Shown here: positions 1 to 7,654 of the stretch, one piece after another
Layout of the letters: the number at the start of each line of letters is the position of its first letter
Numbering within the stretch: position 1 is the stretch's first letter
Source of the DNA: Desulfonema magnum
Lineage (GTDB): Bacteria > Desulfobacterota > Desulfobacteria > Desulfobacterales > 4be13
DNA length: 64,000 nt
Assembly (NCBI RefSeq): GCF_017377395.1
Contig: NZ_CP061800.1
Span: 7,735,001-7,799,000 of the forward strand
Direction: 5' to 3'
The notes under the pieces: model-generated
Database searches by the model: none
Seen by the model: only the letters and a program-made list of their open reading frames with translations
What the model was told of the DNA's origin: nothing
Made by a program: the position numbers and the translations under genes

Positions 1-40
1 TATATGGTTCCTCTGAAAGCTCGTTCAGGCTCGGCAGGAA
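1..40 (-). pseudogene. Fragment of a PD-(D/E)XK nuclease gene
   Basis: Bases 1-38 match bases 531-568 of the intact nuclease gene with about two mismatches, so an internal slice of the same gene lies just beyond its 3' end. The slice is cut by the window edge, so its full length cannot be seen. An equivalent slice lies downstream of the second nuclease copy (30751-30804). Confidence 0.6.
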
Positions 41-90
41 AAAATTCCGAGAGCGGGTTTCTGACAGTCCCGCTCATTCGGACCGAAATA

Positions 91-1014
91 TCATTTCTTT
101 TTTTTAAGTTTTCGCAGGTAAGCTTCAATTTCCTCAGCAGACAGTCCTTTGAGACGCTCTTCGGGTCTGAGTCCTTTGAGACGCTCTTCGGGTCTGAGTC
201 CTTTGAGACGCTCTTCGGGTCTGAGTCCTTTGAGACGCTCTTCGGGTCTGAGTCCTTTGAGAATATCTTTTGTCCCGACAGCCTTCACGAGTTCTTCGGG
301 AGACAGAGTTGAAAGATAGACATCTCCCCACATTTTCCCCATTTCGATGACCTGTTCGGGGGTCAGTTCTTGTTTCATCGGCGCACCTCCTTTGAAAAAC
401 CAGTGATTCCACAACCCTTGCAGAAGCCAGAGCAGTCTCATGGAAAAAGAGCCGATATTCTGGCCTTTCAGTGTTCTGAAAGCGGCTTTTTTTTCCTTCA
501 TCCGGCTTGCAAAGCATTTGATATAAGCGTTATATGGTTCCTCTGAAAGCTCGTTCAGGGTCAGCAGGGGAACCGATTCCAATAACGGATGACGGCTCCG
601 GTACACGCCGGCCTTGTCCGTTGGAGAATAACCAAATTTGTCCAGCGTCTGTTTTCTGGTCGTCTTTGCGCTTATCAGAAATGTCCGCACCTGCCGGTCC
701 GTCAGTTCTTTGGAGTCCTTGTAAAAATAGTCATATCCCACAGCCTGGCGAAATGCTGACAGTCCCACCGATTCGGAGTACTTGAATTCCAGGAGAATAT
801 GATCGGCATCGCTTTCTCTTATGCCGTCAGGCAGGCGTTCCAGTTGTTCCGAGGTCCATGTGGGATGCTTTCTCCTCAGTAACAGGATATCCGCTTTCGG
901 CGGATCAGCCATCACCTGAAGCTCCGTATGCACTTCGATCCCGACCGGAGTAAGAAGTTCCTCAAGTAGCATGCCTAACAGACGGTGCCAGCGGGTTTTG
1001 GGTATTTTTTCCAT
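91..1014 (-). CDS. PD-(D/E)XK nuclease family (Rpn/transposase-like) protein with repetitive C-terminus
   Basis: A 307-residue protein with a restriction-like nuclease core near the N-terminus: an acidic strand around residues 40-48 (KADILLLRR) and an E-x-K motif around 75-83 (LLEFKYSES), as in PD-(D/E)XK enzymes of the Rpn/PDDEXK transposase-associated group. The last third becomes a chain of nine-residue GLRPEERLK units that ends in a Lys-rich tail. The same family is present again at 30869-31747 with about 80% similar sequence but fewer C-terminal units. Such proteins are often multicopy in Desulfobacterota and cyanobacteria. A DNA-cleaving role in mobility is inferred from the family and not shown. 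The ATG at 1014 has a weak AAAGG upstream. Confidence 0.75.
   Translation of the reverse strand: MEKIPKTRWHRLLGMLLEELLTPVGIEVHTELQVMADPPKADILLLRRKHPTWTSEQLERLPDGIRESDADHILLEFKYSESVGLSAFRQAVGYDYFYKDSKELTDRQVRTFLISAKTTRKQTLDKFGYSPTDKAGVYRSRHPLLESVPLLTLNELSEEPYNAYIKCFASRMKEKKAAFRTLKGQNIGSFSMRLLWLLQGLWNHWFFKGGAPMKQELTPEQVIEMGKMWGDVYLSTLSPEELVKAVGTKDILKGLRPEERLKGLRPEERLKGLRPEERLKGLRPEERLKGLSAEEIEAYLRKLKKKK
143..262 (-). repeat. 27-bp in-frame tandem repeat
   Basis: Four complete 27-bp units start at 143, 170, 197 and 224 and a partial fifth starts at 251. They are essentially identical and encode the GLRPEERLK nonapeptide. Because the unit is a multiple of three, copy-number change would lengthen or shorten the protein without breaking it. 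Confidence 0.95.
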
Positions 1015-1194
1015 TTCTGCCTTTTGTCACTGATGGATATTTTGAAAATTCTGAATTTCCAATCCGGCCTCAGCCGGAAAATTCATAACACTATTATATT
1101 AACATATATTACATCTCAATCATATTTGTCAAGGAGAGAGTCCTGCCCCGGTAGTTAATATTCAACCCCGATATGACTTTATATTTTTACTGAT

Positions 1195-1343
1195 GTACCT
1201 AATCATAAGTTTTCGATATCTTCCCGGGAAAGAAACCCGGCTTTTTTTACCGGAACGATCCGCCACCTGTGACGGAAAAAGCCGGGTTTCTCCGCTGTTC
1301 ACAGAAAAAAAAGATGTATAAAAAACTTTTGATCGGGTACTTA
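1195..1343. mobile_element. MITE-like element, copy A (~149 bp)
   Basis: The ends form an imperfect terminal inverted repeat of about 21 bp (GTACCTAATCATAAGTTT at the left, AAACTTTTGATCGGGTACTTA at the right). An internal palindrome has arms AGAAACCCGGCTTTTT and AAAAAGCCGGGTTTCT. Related copies lie at 31825-31962, 36102-36248 and, truncated, at 58372-58456. No coding capacity is visible. The rest of the 1015-1841 gap holds only the hairpin at 1577-1609; an open frame at 1345-1638 has no recognisable product and I do not call it. Confidence 0.75.
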
Positions 1344-1576
1344 GTTGTGTTTATATGACAGACCGCCTGAACGCGGAACTACAAATTTTTCTGATCTGCT
1401 GATTGCTGCTATTCGTAAGTTTTTCCCCCCTTTTGCAAAGGAGGAGTGGGAAATTTTAAGCATAGCTTCCCATTTTCACATCAGAAATCCCCCAGATATC
1501 TTTATAAAAAGAATTTATGAGTCGTTACCAGGGTCGTTTTATGAGAACGAAAACTTGAGCGTCATGTTAATTCATA

Positions 1577-1609
1577 AAAAAAAGCCGGGTTTCTCAAAAC
1601 CCGGCTTTT
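1577..1609. other. Hairpin with the MITE stem sequence
   Basis: A near-perfect stem of about 13 bp (AAAGCCGGGTTT / AAACCCGGCTTT with a three-base loop) lies 233 bp beyond the 3' end of pglE and 560 bp upstream of the nuclease gene. It is the stem of the nearby MITE with the middle removed, so it may be a solo remnant. It could also act as a bidirectional terminator. Confidence 0.5.
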
Positions 1610-1841
1610 CCTTTCATCAAAAAACTGAATATCGGTAAATGGAAAAATTTTGCAACTGATGGATTCCGATTCTTCCCGGAATGACAGTTCTGTGACTCTG
1701 TAATATCCTGTCATTCCAGGTAATATTTAATTCCAACCCGGAATTCACTGTCAGACAAAAGTTTTTGATCTGCTGTATATGAATTTTATAACTATCTTAA
1801 TTAATATGGTAAATAGGCTATCATCTCATTTAAATTTAAAA

Positions 1842-3041
1842 TTATATCCGGCATGTTAATATGATTGAAACCACCCGTTCCATATCTTCTTCTGTCATTG
1901 CAGTGCCGGAGGGCAGGCAAAGTCCTCTTTCAAATAAATCTTGTGAGACTTCTCCTCCGATTATCCGAGCCGGATAAGTTTCTTTTATGGTGTTTGGCTT
2001 TGAGGAAACGGAGCGTTGATTCTCAATTTGGAAAACAGGTTGTAAGTGCATGGGCTTCCAGACAGGTCTGGATTCGATATTTTCGGCTTCCAGAGCCAGC
2101 CTGACGGTTTCCCGGTCCGCGCCAAAGATTTCAGGAGTTATCAAAATCACGGTGAGCCAGCGGGTTGATTTTCCATAAGGCGCTTCCGGCATAAATTCAA
2201 TACCGGGAATATCAGTCAGGGCTTTTTTATAATAGTCAGATATTTCGCGCTTTGCTCTCACTCTTTCATCCAGAATTCTGAGCTGTCCCCTGCCGATGGC
2301 TGCAACGATATTGCTCATGCGGTAGTTGTACCCTATCTGAGAGTGTTCATAATGGGGAGCCGGGTCCCGGGCCTGTTGGGATAAGAATTTTGCCTGCTGA
2401 ATGAGTACTCTGTCATCTGATGCCAGCATACCGCCGCCCGAAGTGGAAATGATCTTATTTCCGTTGAAGGAAAAAATCGCCGCTTTGGAGCCGAATCCTG
2501 CGCTTTGTCCTTTGTAAACAGCACCCAGAGCCTCTGCTGCGTCAACAATAACAGGAATATCATAAGGCGCGCATATTTCCATGATTCGGTCATAATCTGC
2601 ACATTGTCCGTAAATATCTGTGGGAATAACCGCTTTAGGCAGTCTGTCCCGCTTTTTACATTGCTCCAGTTCTTCAGCCAATAAATCCGGGTTCATATTC
2701 CAGGAGGTCTGATCTGAATCAATGAATACCGGTGTTGCTCCGAGAAATGTGACTGGCGACACACTGCCGATAAACGTGAGGGTTGATGCAAACACTTCAT
2801 CTCCCGGTTTCACGCCTAATATTCTGAGAACCAGATGCATAGCGGCGGTTCCGCTGGACAGGGCCACGGCATAGGGGATTCCTGTTTTTTCAGAAAATTC
2901 CTTTTCAAAAGCATCCACCTGGGGGCCGAGCGGAGCGATGTAGTTGCTGTCAAAGGCCTCCTGCACAAAATGTATTTCTTCTCCGCCCATGTGCGGCGGA
3001 GAGAGAAAAATGCGTTTATTCATCTCATTGTTTATTGTCAT
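1842..3041 (-). CDS. pglE: DegT/DnrJ/EryC1 family sugar aminotransferase (PglE-like)
   Basis: A 399-residue PLP-dependent aminotransferase of the DegT/StrS family. The cofactor lysine lies in the FNGNKIISTSGGG motif near residue 195 and the substrate loop GDEVFASTLTF is near residue 80. Its neighbours PglD (acetyltransferase) and PglC (phosphoglycosyltransferase), plus a PglF-type 4,6-dehydratase at 28516-29598, fit conversion of UDP-4-keto-6-deoxy-GlcNAc to the 4-amino sugar in N,N'-diacetylbacillosamine synthesis. It is the last gene of the minus-strand cluster and follows hicA after 21 bp. An alternative start is the ATG at 3023 (MNKRIFLSPP), which resembles the usual N-terminus of the family. 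Confidence 0.85.
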   Translation of the reverse strand: MTINNEMNKRIFLSPPHMGGEEIHFVQEAFDSNYIAPLGPQVDAFEKEFSEKTGIPYAVALSSGTAAMHLVLRILGVKPGDEVFASTLTFIGSVSPVTFLGATPVFIDSDQTSWNMNPDLLAEELEQCKKRDRLPKAVIPTDIYGQCADYDRIMEICAPYDIPVIVDAAEALGAVYKGQSAGFGSKAAIFSFNGNKIISTSGGGMLASDDRVLIQQAKFLSQQARDPAPHYEHSQIGYNYRMSNIVAAIGRGQLRILDERVRAKREISDYYKKALTDIPGIEFMPEAPYGKSTRWLTVILITPEIFGADRETVRLALEAENIESRPVWKPMHLQPVFQIENQRSVSSKPNTIKETYPARIIGGEVSQDLFERGLCLPSGTAMTEEDMERVVSIILTCRI

Positions 3042-3062
3042 TTTTTTATCTCAGATAATTCT

Positions 3063-3284
3063 TCAGGAAAGCAGTTTTTTGAACTGTTCAATCGTCAGTC
3101 CCGCATCTTTGATGATGCTGCCCATTGTAAACGCATTGATCGGATTATGTCTTGGAATGATGATTATTTTCTGACCGTCTGTCATAACTGCATGATTTTT
3201 ACCTCTCCTTTTCAATACGCGGAAACCGGCTTTTTCAAATGCTTTAATAGCTTTCAGATGATTTATTCCTGGTAATTTAGGCAT
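3063..3284 (-). CDS. hicA: HicA family toxin (mRNA interferase)
   Basis: A 73-residue protein with the HicA/YcfA dsRNA-binding-like fold: GFRVLKRRGKNHAVMTDG with the catalytic-type histidine near residue 30, then IIIIPRHNPINAFTMGSIIKDAG. HicA toxins cleave mRNA. The ATG at 3284 overlaps the hicB stop by 8 nt, which is preferred over an upstream in-frame start at 3314 lying inside hicB. The pair is embedded between an acyltransferase gene and pglE of the glycan cluster. It is likely co-transcribed with its antitoxin. Confidence 0.88.
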   Translation of the reverse strand: MPKLPGINHLKAIKAFEKAGFRVLKRRGKNHAVMTDGQKIIIIPRHNPINAFTMGSIIKDAGLTIEQFKKLLS

Positions 3285-3513
3285 GAGCCACCCCTTCACC
3301 CAGCGGAATTTCAATCTCTTTGATGATGTTTCCTTTTAAATCAGATGCTCCGTCCTGCAGATCGGCAAAGGTTTCCAACCATAATATTATAGCTTCTCTT
3401 ATGTTTTCCAGTGCTTCCTGTTCTGTTTTACCTTGTGAATGGCATCCCGGCAACGAGGGGCAGGATATGGCAAATCCTTCATCGCTTTGGATCAGTTGAA
3501 CTTTGAATTTCAT
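3277..3513 (-). CDS. hicB: HicB family antitoxin
   Basis: A 78-residue HicB-type protein with the partial RNase-H fold signature GFAISCPSLPGCHSQGKTEQEALENIREAI and no extra C-terminal DNA-binding domain visible beyond about residue 70. It should neutralise HicA encoded immediately downstream. The ATG at 3513 has an AAAGGAAAAAG ribosome-binding site. The gene begins 17 bp after the stop of the preceding acyltransferase gene, so the pair reads as part of the same minus-strand transcript. Confidence 0.88.
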   Translation of the reverse strand: MKFKVQLIQSDEGFAISCPSLPGCHSQGKTEQEALENIREAIILWLETFADLQDGASDLKGNIIKEIEIPLGEGVAHA

Positions 3514-3529
3514 AATATTCTTTTTCCTT

Positions 3530-4009
3530 TTATTTCCTCGTCAATTTCCCGATTTCTTTTGCCGGAACCCCGGCAACAATAACATTATCAGGAATATCAC
3601 AATTTATAAAACTGAAGGCTCCGATGATTGCATTTTCTCCGATAGTTATATTTGGCATGATAACACTGTGGCTTCCGATTTTACAATTCTTTTTTAACCT
3701 GACCTGACCTTGTTTATTGTCAATGGTGGAAACAGAATAAAGTGAGCAATGAGAGCCGATTTGAACAAAGTCTTCAATGGTGACGCCGTATTTGGCGTTA
3801 ATGTAGGAGAACGCGCCTATATCTGTTTTGTAGCCGAGTTCAAAATTGTCTTTGTGCTGGATAACCCAATTGTATTTTGTCGGTTTTCCTTCTTCAATTT
3901 CAGGAAAGACCCAGTTTTCAAATCGGTTATTCTGAGTTATCTTTTTTTCAAAGGCTTTGCGGGTACCCCCCCCCACGTTTCCAAGGGCGGAACGGATTTT
4001 GTAACACAT
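3530..4009 (-). CDS. Left-handed beta-helix acyltransferase (hexapeptide-repeat)
   Basis: A hexapeptide-repeat acyltransferase of the WbbJ/LpxA-like fold, with the hexad-rich core VTIEDFVQIGSHC, CKIGSHSVIMPNITIGENAIIGAFSFIN and the C-terminal VPAKEIGKL. Similarity to its family seems to begin only at about residue 26 (NRFENWVFPEI). The first 24 codons overlap pglD in another frame, and no ATG, GTG or TTG exists between the pglD stop and that point. Starts are possible only inside pglD (ATG 4009, or GTG 3976 at the G tract), unless the product arises by -1 frameshifting from pglD. It probably acetylates a sugar of the glycan. Confidence 0.75.
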   Translation of the reverse strand: MCYKIRSALGNVGGGTRKAFEKKITQNNRFENWVFPEIEEGKPTKYNWVIQHKDNFELGYKTDIGAFSYINAKYGVTIEDFVQIGSHCSLYSVSTIDNKQGQVRLKKNCKIGSHSVIMPNITIGENAIIGAFSFINCDIPDNVIVAGVPAKEIGKLTRK

Positions 4010-4614
4010 GCGCCGGCACCGATAACTGCATCATCCCCTATGGTAAGAGGGGCTTCCTCTGTTCCGTTGATGATAACTGCCCCTGTTCCCACATAAACAC
4101 GCTTTCCGAAATGAACCCATCCGGAAATATGAACTCCCGGGGCAAGTGTTGTATAATCGCCCATAATAACGTCATGACCGATGGTACAGTCCAGATTGAT
4201 CTGCACATGATGTCCGAGGGTGATATTTGTTGTCAGAGTATTACCTGCACAGATAACCGAACCTTCACTGATTTCAAGCCATTGGGAACTTTCGGTGTCA
4301 GGATGAATAATTGTTTCAAAAACAAATCCTTGATCAGCCGCTTTATTCATCAGTTTTTCCCGTATTTTCGGATTGCCGATCCCGCCGACGACAGTGGCTT
4401 GGGGATATCGTTTTTTTGCATCTTTAAGGCTCAGAACAGGGATATTGTTCAGATGTGTTCCGTGTTTTTTCTCATCATCATCAATAAAACATATGATATT
4501 ATAATTCATCCCTCTTTTAGCACATGACTCAATCAGCCATGCCAGTTCTCTGCCAAAACCGCTTGCACCGTATATAGCGATTAATTTTTCTTTTTTTTGT
4601 ATGTTCTCAGTCAT
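3937..4614 (-). CDS. pglD: PglD/NeuD-type sugar acetyltransferase
   Basis: A 225-residue protein with an N-terminal Rossmann-like PglD domain (IAIYGASGFGRELAWLIE) and a C-terminal left-handed beta-helix of hexapeptide repeats ending in GGVPAKPLKKR. The family N-acetylates UDP-4-amino sugars; with PglC and PglE beside it the likely product is UDP-N,N'-diacetylbacillosamine. The ATG at 4614 has AGGAAAGG upstream; a TTG at 4647 overlapping the pglC stop is a weaker alternative. The gene ends inside the acyltransferase frame, with G9 and A7 tracts in the overlap. Confidence 0.87.
   Translation of the reverse strand: MTENIQKKEKLIAIYGASGFGRELAWLIESCAKRGMNYNIICFIDDDEKKHGTHLNNIPVLSLKDAKKRYPQATVVGGIGNPKIREKLMNKAADQGFVFETIIHPDTESSQWLEISEGSVICAGNTLTTNITLGHHVQINLDCTIGHDVIMGDYTTLAPGVHISGWVHFGKRVYVGTGAVIINGTEEAPLTIGDDAVIGAGACVTKSVPPLETWGGVPAKPLKKR
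3966..3974 (-). repeat. G9 homopolymer (coding strand) at the pglD/acyltransferase overlap
   Basis: Nine consecutive G on the coding strand lie 12 codons before the pglD stop. An A7 tract (codons TTG AAA AAA AGA) follows directly before the stop. A one-base gain in the G tract, or a -1 ribosomal slip on either tract, joins pglD to the downstream acyltransferase frame. Confidence 0.9.
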
Positions 4615-4643
4615 ATCTGAGCCTTTCCTATTTATTTGTTCCT

Positions 4644-5237
4644 TCAACTGTTTGTTCCTCTGAATTCTTCCATCGTTGCATGACCTGACTGACTGATTCC
4701 TTCCCGTCTGACAACTTTCAGAATTGTCATTATTATGATCTTGATATCCAGCCAGAGGGACTGATGATCCACATACCAGACATCCAGCCTGAATTTTTCT
4801 TCCCAGGTAATGGCATTTCGTCCGTTGATCTGCGCCCAGCCTGTAAGCCCCGGTTTGACTTCATGGCGTCTTGTCTGTTCCGGTGTGTAGCGTTCCAGGT
4901 ATTGCATGAGCAAAGGTCGAGGACCGACGATACTCATTTCGCCTTTCAGGATATTGAAGAGTTCGGGGAATTCATCCAAAGACGTTGAACGCAGAAATTT
5001 TCCGAGTCCGGTCAGGCGTTCGCTGTCTGGGAGAGAGTGGCCGTTTTTATCATAACTATTTAGCATCGTGCGGAATTTGTAAATTGTAAACGGCTTTCCG
5101 TGAAGTCCGGGTCTGATTTGCCGAAAAAATATCGGATTTCCCATCGTTATCCGGATGATTCCGGCAATCAGAATCATAAGAGGCGAAAGCAAAAAACATG
5201 CTGAGATTGTCAGTATAATATCAAAGATTCGTTTCAT
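4644..5237 (-). CDS. pglC: Undecaprenyl-phosphate sugar phosphotransferase (PglC-like)
   Basis: A 197-residue monotopic phosphoglycosyl transferase. One hydrophobic N-terminal helix (residues 4-27) is followed by the catalytic domain with FFRQIRPGLHGKPF, YKFRTM, the SLDEFPELFNIL motif carrying the Asp-Glu dyad, and VGPRPLL. It transfers a sugar-1-phosphate, most likely diNAcBac-1-P, to undecaprenyl phosphate at the inner membrane and so starts glycan synthesis. It has the short PglC size without the N-terminal membrane domain of WbaP. It lies 33 bp after wbuB in the same direction. Confidence 0.92.
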   Translation of the reverse strand: MKRIFDIILTISACFLLSPLMILIAGIIRITMGNPIFFRQIRPGLHGKPFTIYKFRTMLNSYDKNGHSLPDSERLTGLGKFLRSTSLDEFPELFNILKGEMSIVGPRPLLMQYLERYTPEQTRRHEVKPGLTGWAQINGRNAITWEEKFRLDVWYVDHQSLWLDIKIIIMTILKVVRREGISQSGHATMEEFRGTNS

Positions 5238-5270
5238 AAGAGAATTCTTTTTTAAGAGAAAGATGATTTA

Positions 5271-6491
5271 TTAATTTTGGATCAACTTATAAAATATTTT
5301 TTCAAATTTTTGAACTCCGGCATCCATTGACAACTTTTCTTTATAATACTGCAATCCTTTTAATCCCATTCGTTTTCGTTCGTTTTCAGTCATACGATAC
5401 AATTTTAATATACCGTTAGCTATTGATTTAGGATTTTCCGGAGTTACCACTACCCCGGCTTCTGATTTTCTGACAATATTTGCTGAATCACCAATAGCAC
5501 CTAAAAGAATCGGTTTTCCAGCCGCCATATAGGCTTGAACTTTCGATGGAATGGTGATTTTGAAAAGAGCCGTGTCCCTGAGATGAACCAATAGCACATC
5601 CGCCATTTGCAAAATAGCCTTGATCCTTTCCGGGGGCTGCCTTTCCAGAAAGGTGACATTCTCAAGACTGCGATCTATTGCGCTTTTTTTAATTCGCTCA
5701 CACTCAATGCCACCGCCCACAAACACAAATTTAATTTTCGGTTCGATTTTCAACAGTCGTTCTGCGGCATCCAAAATAGCATCTAATCCCTGCATCACTC
5801 CCATGGTGCCGGCAAACATTACAATAAAGGCATTATCTTTCATCAGATTATTGGTTTCAGGTGGAACACTTGTTGATTCATTTATGTTTGCCTCATCACA
5901 CCAGTTGTAAATAACACTGATATTATTCTTTGGAATGCCGCGCTTAACAAGTTCATTTTTAAAGCCGGGAGATAGCGTGGTGAGATGTGTTGCCCGGCGA
6001 TACACGCTTTTACACCAAGCATTAAGCACCCGCAGTAAAGCAGATTTTTGCATCATACCTGAGTCAGTTACCGAATCGGGCCACATATCCTGAATGTCAA
6101 ACACAACCGGGCAACGATGCCATTTTTTCAATATCCAAGCTGCCCATTCTAAAGTGATCAGGTTGTAGGCATAAATGACATCCGGTTTTTTGACCAATAA
6201 CGGACCGATTGCCGCCGCGCTGAGAGCGAAGCTCATGTAATTGAGAATTCGATGAAAACCTGAATGATTGTGGCTGGGATAAAGTGCAACCCGATTCACC
6301 GGAATCGAATCAATTACCTCCCGTTGAAATAATCGAATACGATATCCCGGATAAATTTTTCCGCCGGGATAGTTAGGAAATCCTGTGAGTATCTCCACAT
6401 CATGACCGCGAGCTTTAAGTGCTTTGGCAAAAGGAACCCCTTTGAAAAACGGCTCCGGTTGGCACCACTGGGACAAAAGTAAAATTCTCAT
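5271..6491 (-). CDS. wbuB: GT4 glycosyltransferase, WbuB-like (L-FucNAc/FucNAm transferase)
   Basis: A 406-residue GT-B glycosyltransferase of family 4. It starts RILLLSQWCQPEPFFKGVPF and carries the C-terminal donor-site region IPSKVQAYMAAGKPIL with its lysine and downstream acidic residues. Its position directly after fnlC matches the fnlA-fnlB-fnlC-wbuB order of E. coli O26/O145-type clusters, where WbuB adds L-fucosamine. I place the start at ATG 6491, which overlaps the fnlC stop as ATGA; an upstream GTG/ATG frame extension to 6503 lies inside fnlC. The substrate is inferred from context only. Confidence 0.88.
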   Translation of the reverse strand: MRILLLSQWCQPEPFFKGVPFAKALKARGHDVEILTGFPNYPGGKIYPGYRIRLFQREVIDSIPVNRVALYPSHNHSGFHRILNYMSFALSAAAIGPLLVKKPDVIYAYNLITLEWAAWILKKWHRCPVVFDIQDMWPDSVTDSGMMQKSALLRVLNAWCKSVYRRATHLTTLSPGFKNELVKRGIPKNNISVIYNWCDEANINESTSVPPETNNLMKDNAFIVMFAGTMGVMQGLDAILDAAERLLKIEPKIKFVFVGGGIECERIKKSAIDRSLENVTFLERQPPERIKAILQMADVLLVHLRDTALFKITIPSKVQAYMAAGKPILLGAIGDSANIVRKSEAGVVVTPENPKSIANGILKLYRMTENERKRMGLKGLQYYKEKLSMDAGVQKFEKIFYKLIQN

Positions 6492-7618
6492 GATTTGTAC
6501 CATACAAAACGATTAACGTAATCTGTGTAGCTTAAAATAATACGAACCACTTTTTGGCTGACATTTGGCATAGAATAATCACTGACAATGTTCAATAAAC
6601 GGTCGCTGCCTACAGGTTGGTTTTCTAATATTGGGATTGCATTTTTTATAACTTTCCATTCGAAACCGGTCATCATCACCGCCCCTTCCTCCATCCCTTC
6701 TGGCCGTTCATGGGCATTGCGGATATTTAAAGCCGGAAAATTCAGAATAGAGCTTTCCTCATTGATCGTGCCACTGTCCGACAGCACGGTCTTGGCATGC
6801 ATCTGAAGCTTTACATAATCATTAAAGCCCAAAGGCTTCATCAGCTCGACCAGACTATTCAAACGAATATTTTCTGCGTCAATCCGTTTGCGGGTGCGGG
6901 GGTGGGTGGAGACAATTATCCGATAGCCATATGATTCAGCTAAATGGTTTAACACCTTAATAAGTTTGGTGAATTGTACCGGTGAATCGATATTTTCCTC
7001 ACGATGCGCACTGACAACAAAATATTCATTGAATTTCAGCTTTAACCGATTGAGTACATCCGAAGCCTTGATTTTAGGCATGTAATGATGCAGCACCTCA
7101 TACATGGGACTGCCAGTTTTAATAATACGATCCGGAAGAATACCTTCGCGCAGCAGATACTCTCTGGCAATGTTGCTATAGGGCATATTGATATCGCTGA
7201 TATGATCGATGATTTTGCGGTTGATCTCTTCAGGCACACGCTGATCAAAGCAGCGGTTCCCGGCTTCCATGTGAAATACGGGAATTTTTCGTCGTTTGGC
7301 AGGATAAGCTGATAGGCAGCTATTGGTGTCGCCCAGCACCAGGAGCGCATCCGGCCTTTCCTTTGCCAACACGTTATCAACTTTGGCAATGACTTGCCCC
7401 ACAGTTTCACAGGCGGTTTTACCGGCTGCTTCAAGAAAGTAATCGGGTTTGCGAAGCTCCAGATCATCAAAGAAGACCTGATTCAGCTCGTAATCATAGT
7501 TCTGGCCGGTATGGACGATTATCTGATCCATATAGCGATCCAGTGCCGCCATTACCCTTGATAAACGGATAATTTCAGGACGCGTACCCACAACGGTCAT
7601 CACCTTCATCTTTTTCAT
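6488..7618 (-). CDS. fnlC: UDP-GlcNAc 2-epimerase family enzyme (FnlC/CapG/WbjD)
   Basis: A 376-residue non-hydrolysing UDP-HexNAc 2-epimerase fold: VVGTRPEIIRLSRV at the N-terminus, HTGQNYDYELN, GDTNSCLSA, HMEAGNRCFDQRVPEEINR and SDSGTINEE. In the fnlABC pathway this enzyme performs the final C2 epimerisation to UDP-L-FucNAc. It lies directly after fnlB and shares an ATGA overlap with wbuB. An AAAGGAAAGG ribosome-binding site precedes ATG 7618. Confidence 0.9.
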   Translation of the reverse strand: MKKMKVMTVVGTRPEIIRLSRVMAALDRYMDQIIVHTGQNYDYELNQVFFDDLELRKPDYFLEAAGKTACETVGQVIAKVDNVLAKERPDALLVLGDTNSCLSAYPAKRRKIPVFHMEAGNRCFDQRVPEEINRKIIDHISDINMPYSNIAREYLLREGILPDRIIKTGSPMYEVLHHYMPKIKASDVLNRLKLKFNEYFVVSAHREENIDSPVQFTKLIKVLNHLAESYGYRIIVSTHPRTRKRIDAENIRLNSLVELMKPLGFNDYVKLQMHAKTVLSDSGTINEESSILNFPALNIRNAHERPEGMEEGAVMMTGFEWKVIKNAIPILENQPVGSDRLLNIVSDYSMPNVSQKVVRIILSYTDYVNRFVWYKS

Positions 7619-7654
7619 ATAAAGCCTTTCCTTTTGCTATCACAAATTTCACGG

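Noticed and set aside
4..312. Plus-strand frame over the 27-bp repeats
   Set aside because: It is the antisense shadow of the nuclease gene; its repeats mirror the GLRPEERLK units.
1345..1638. 97-codon plus-strand frame after the first MITE
   Set aside because: The end is made of the CCGGGTTT hairpin, and I see no recognisable domain or ribosome-binding site.
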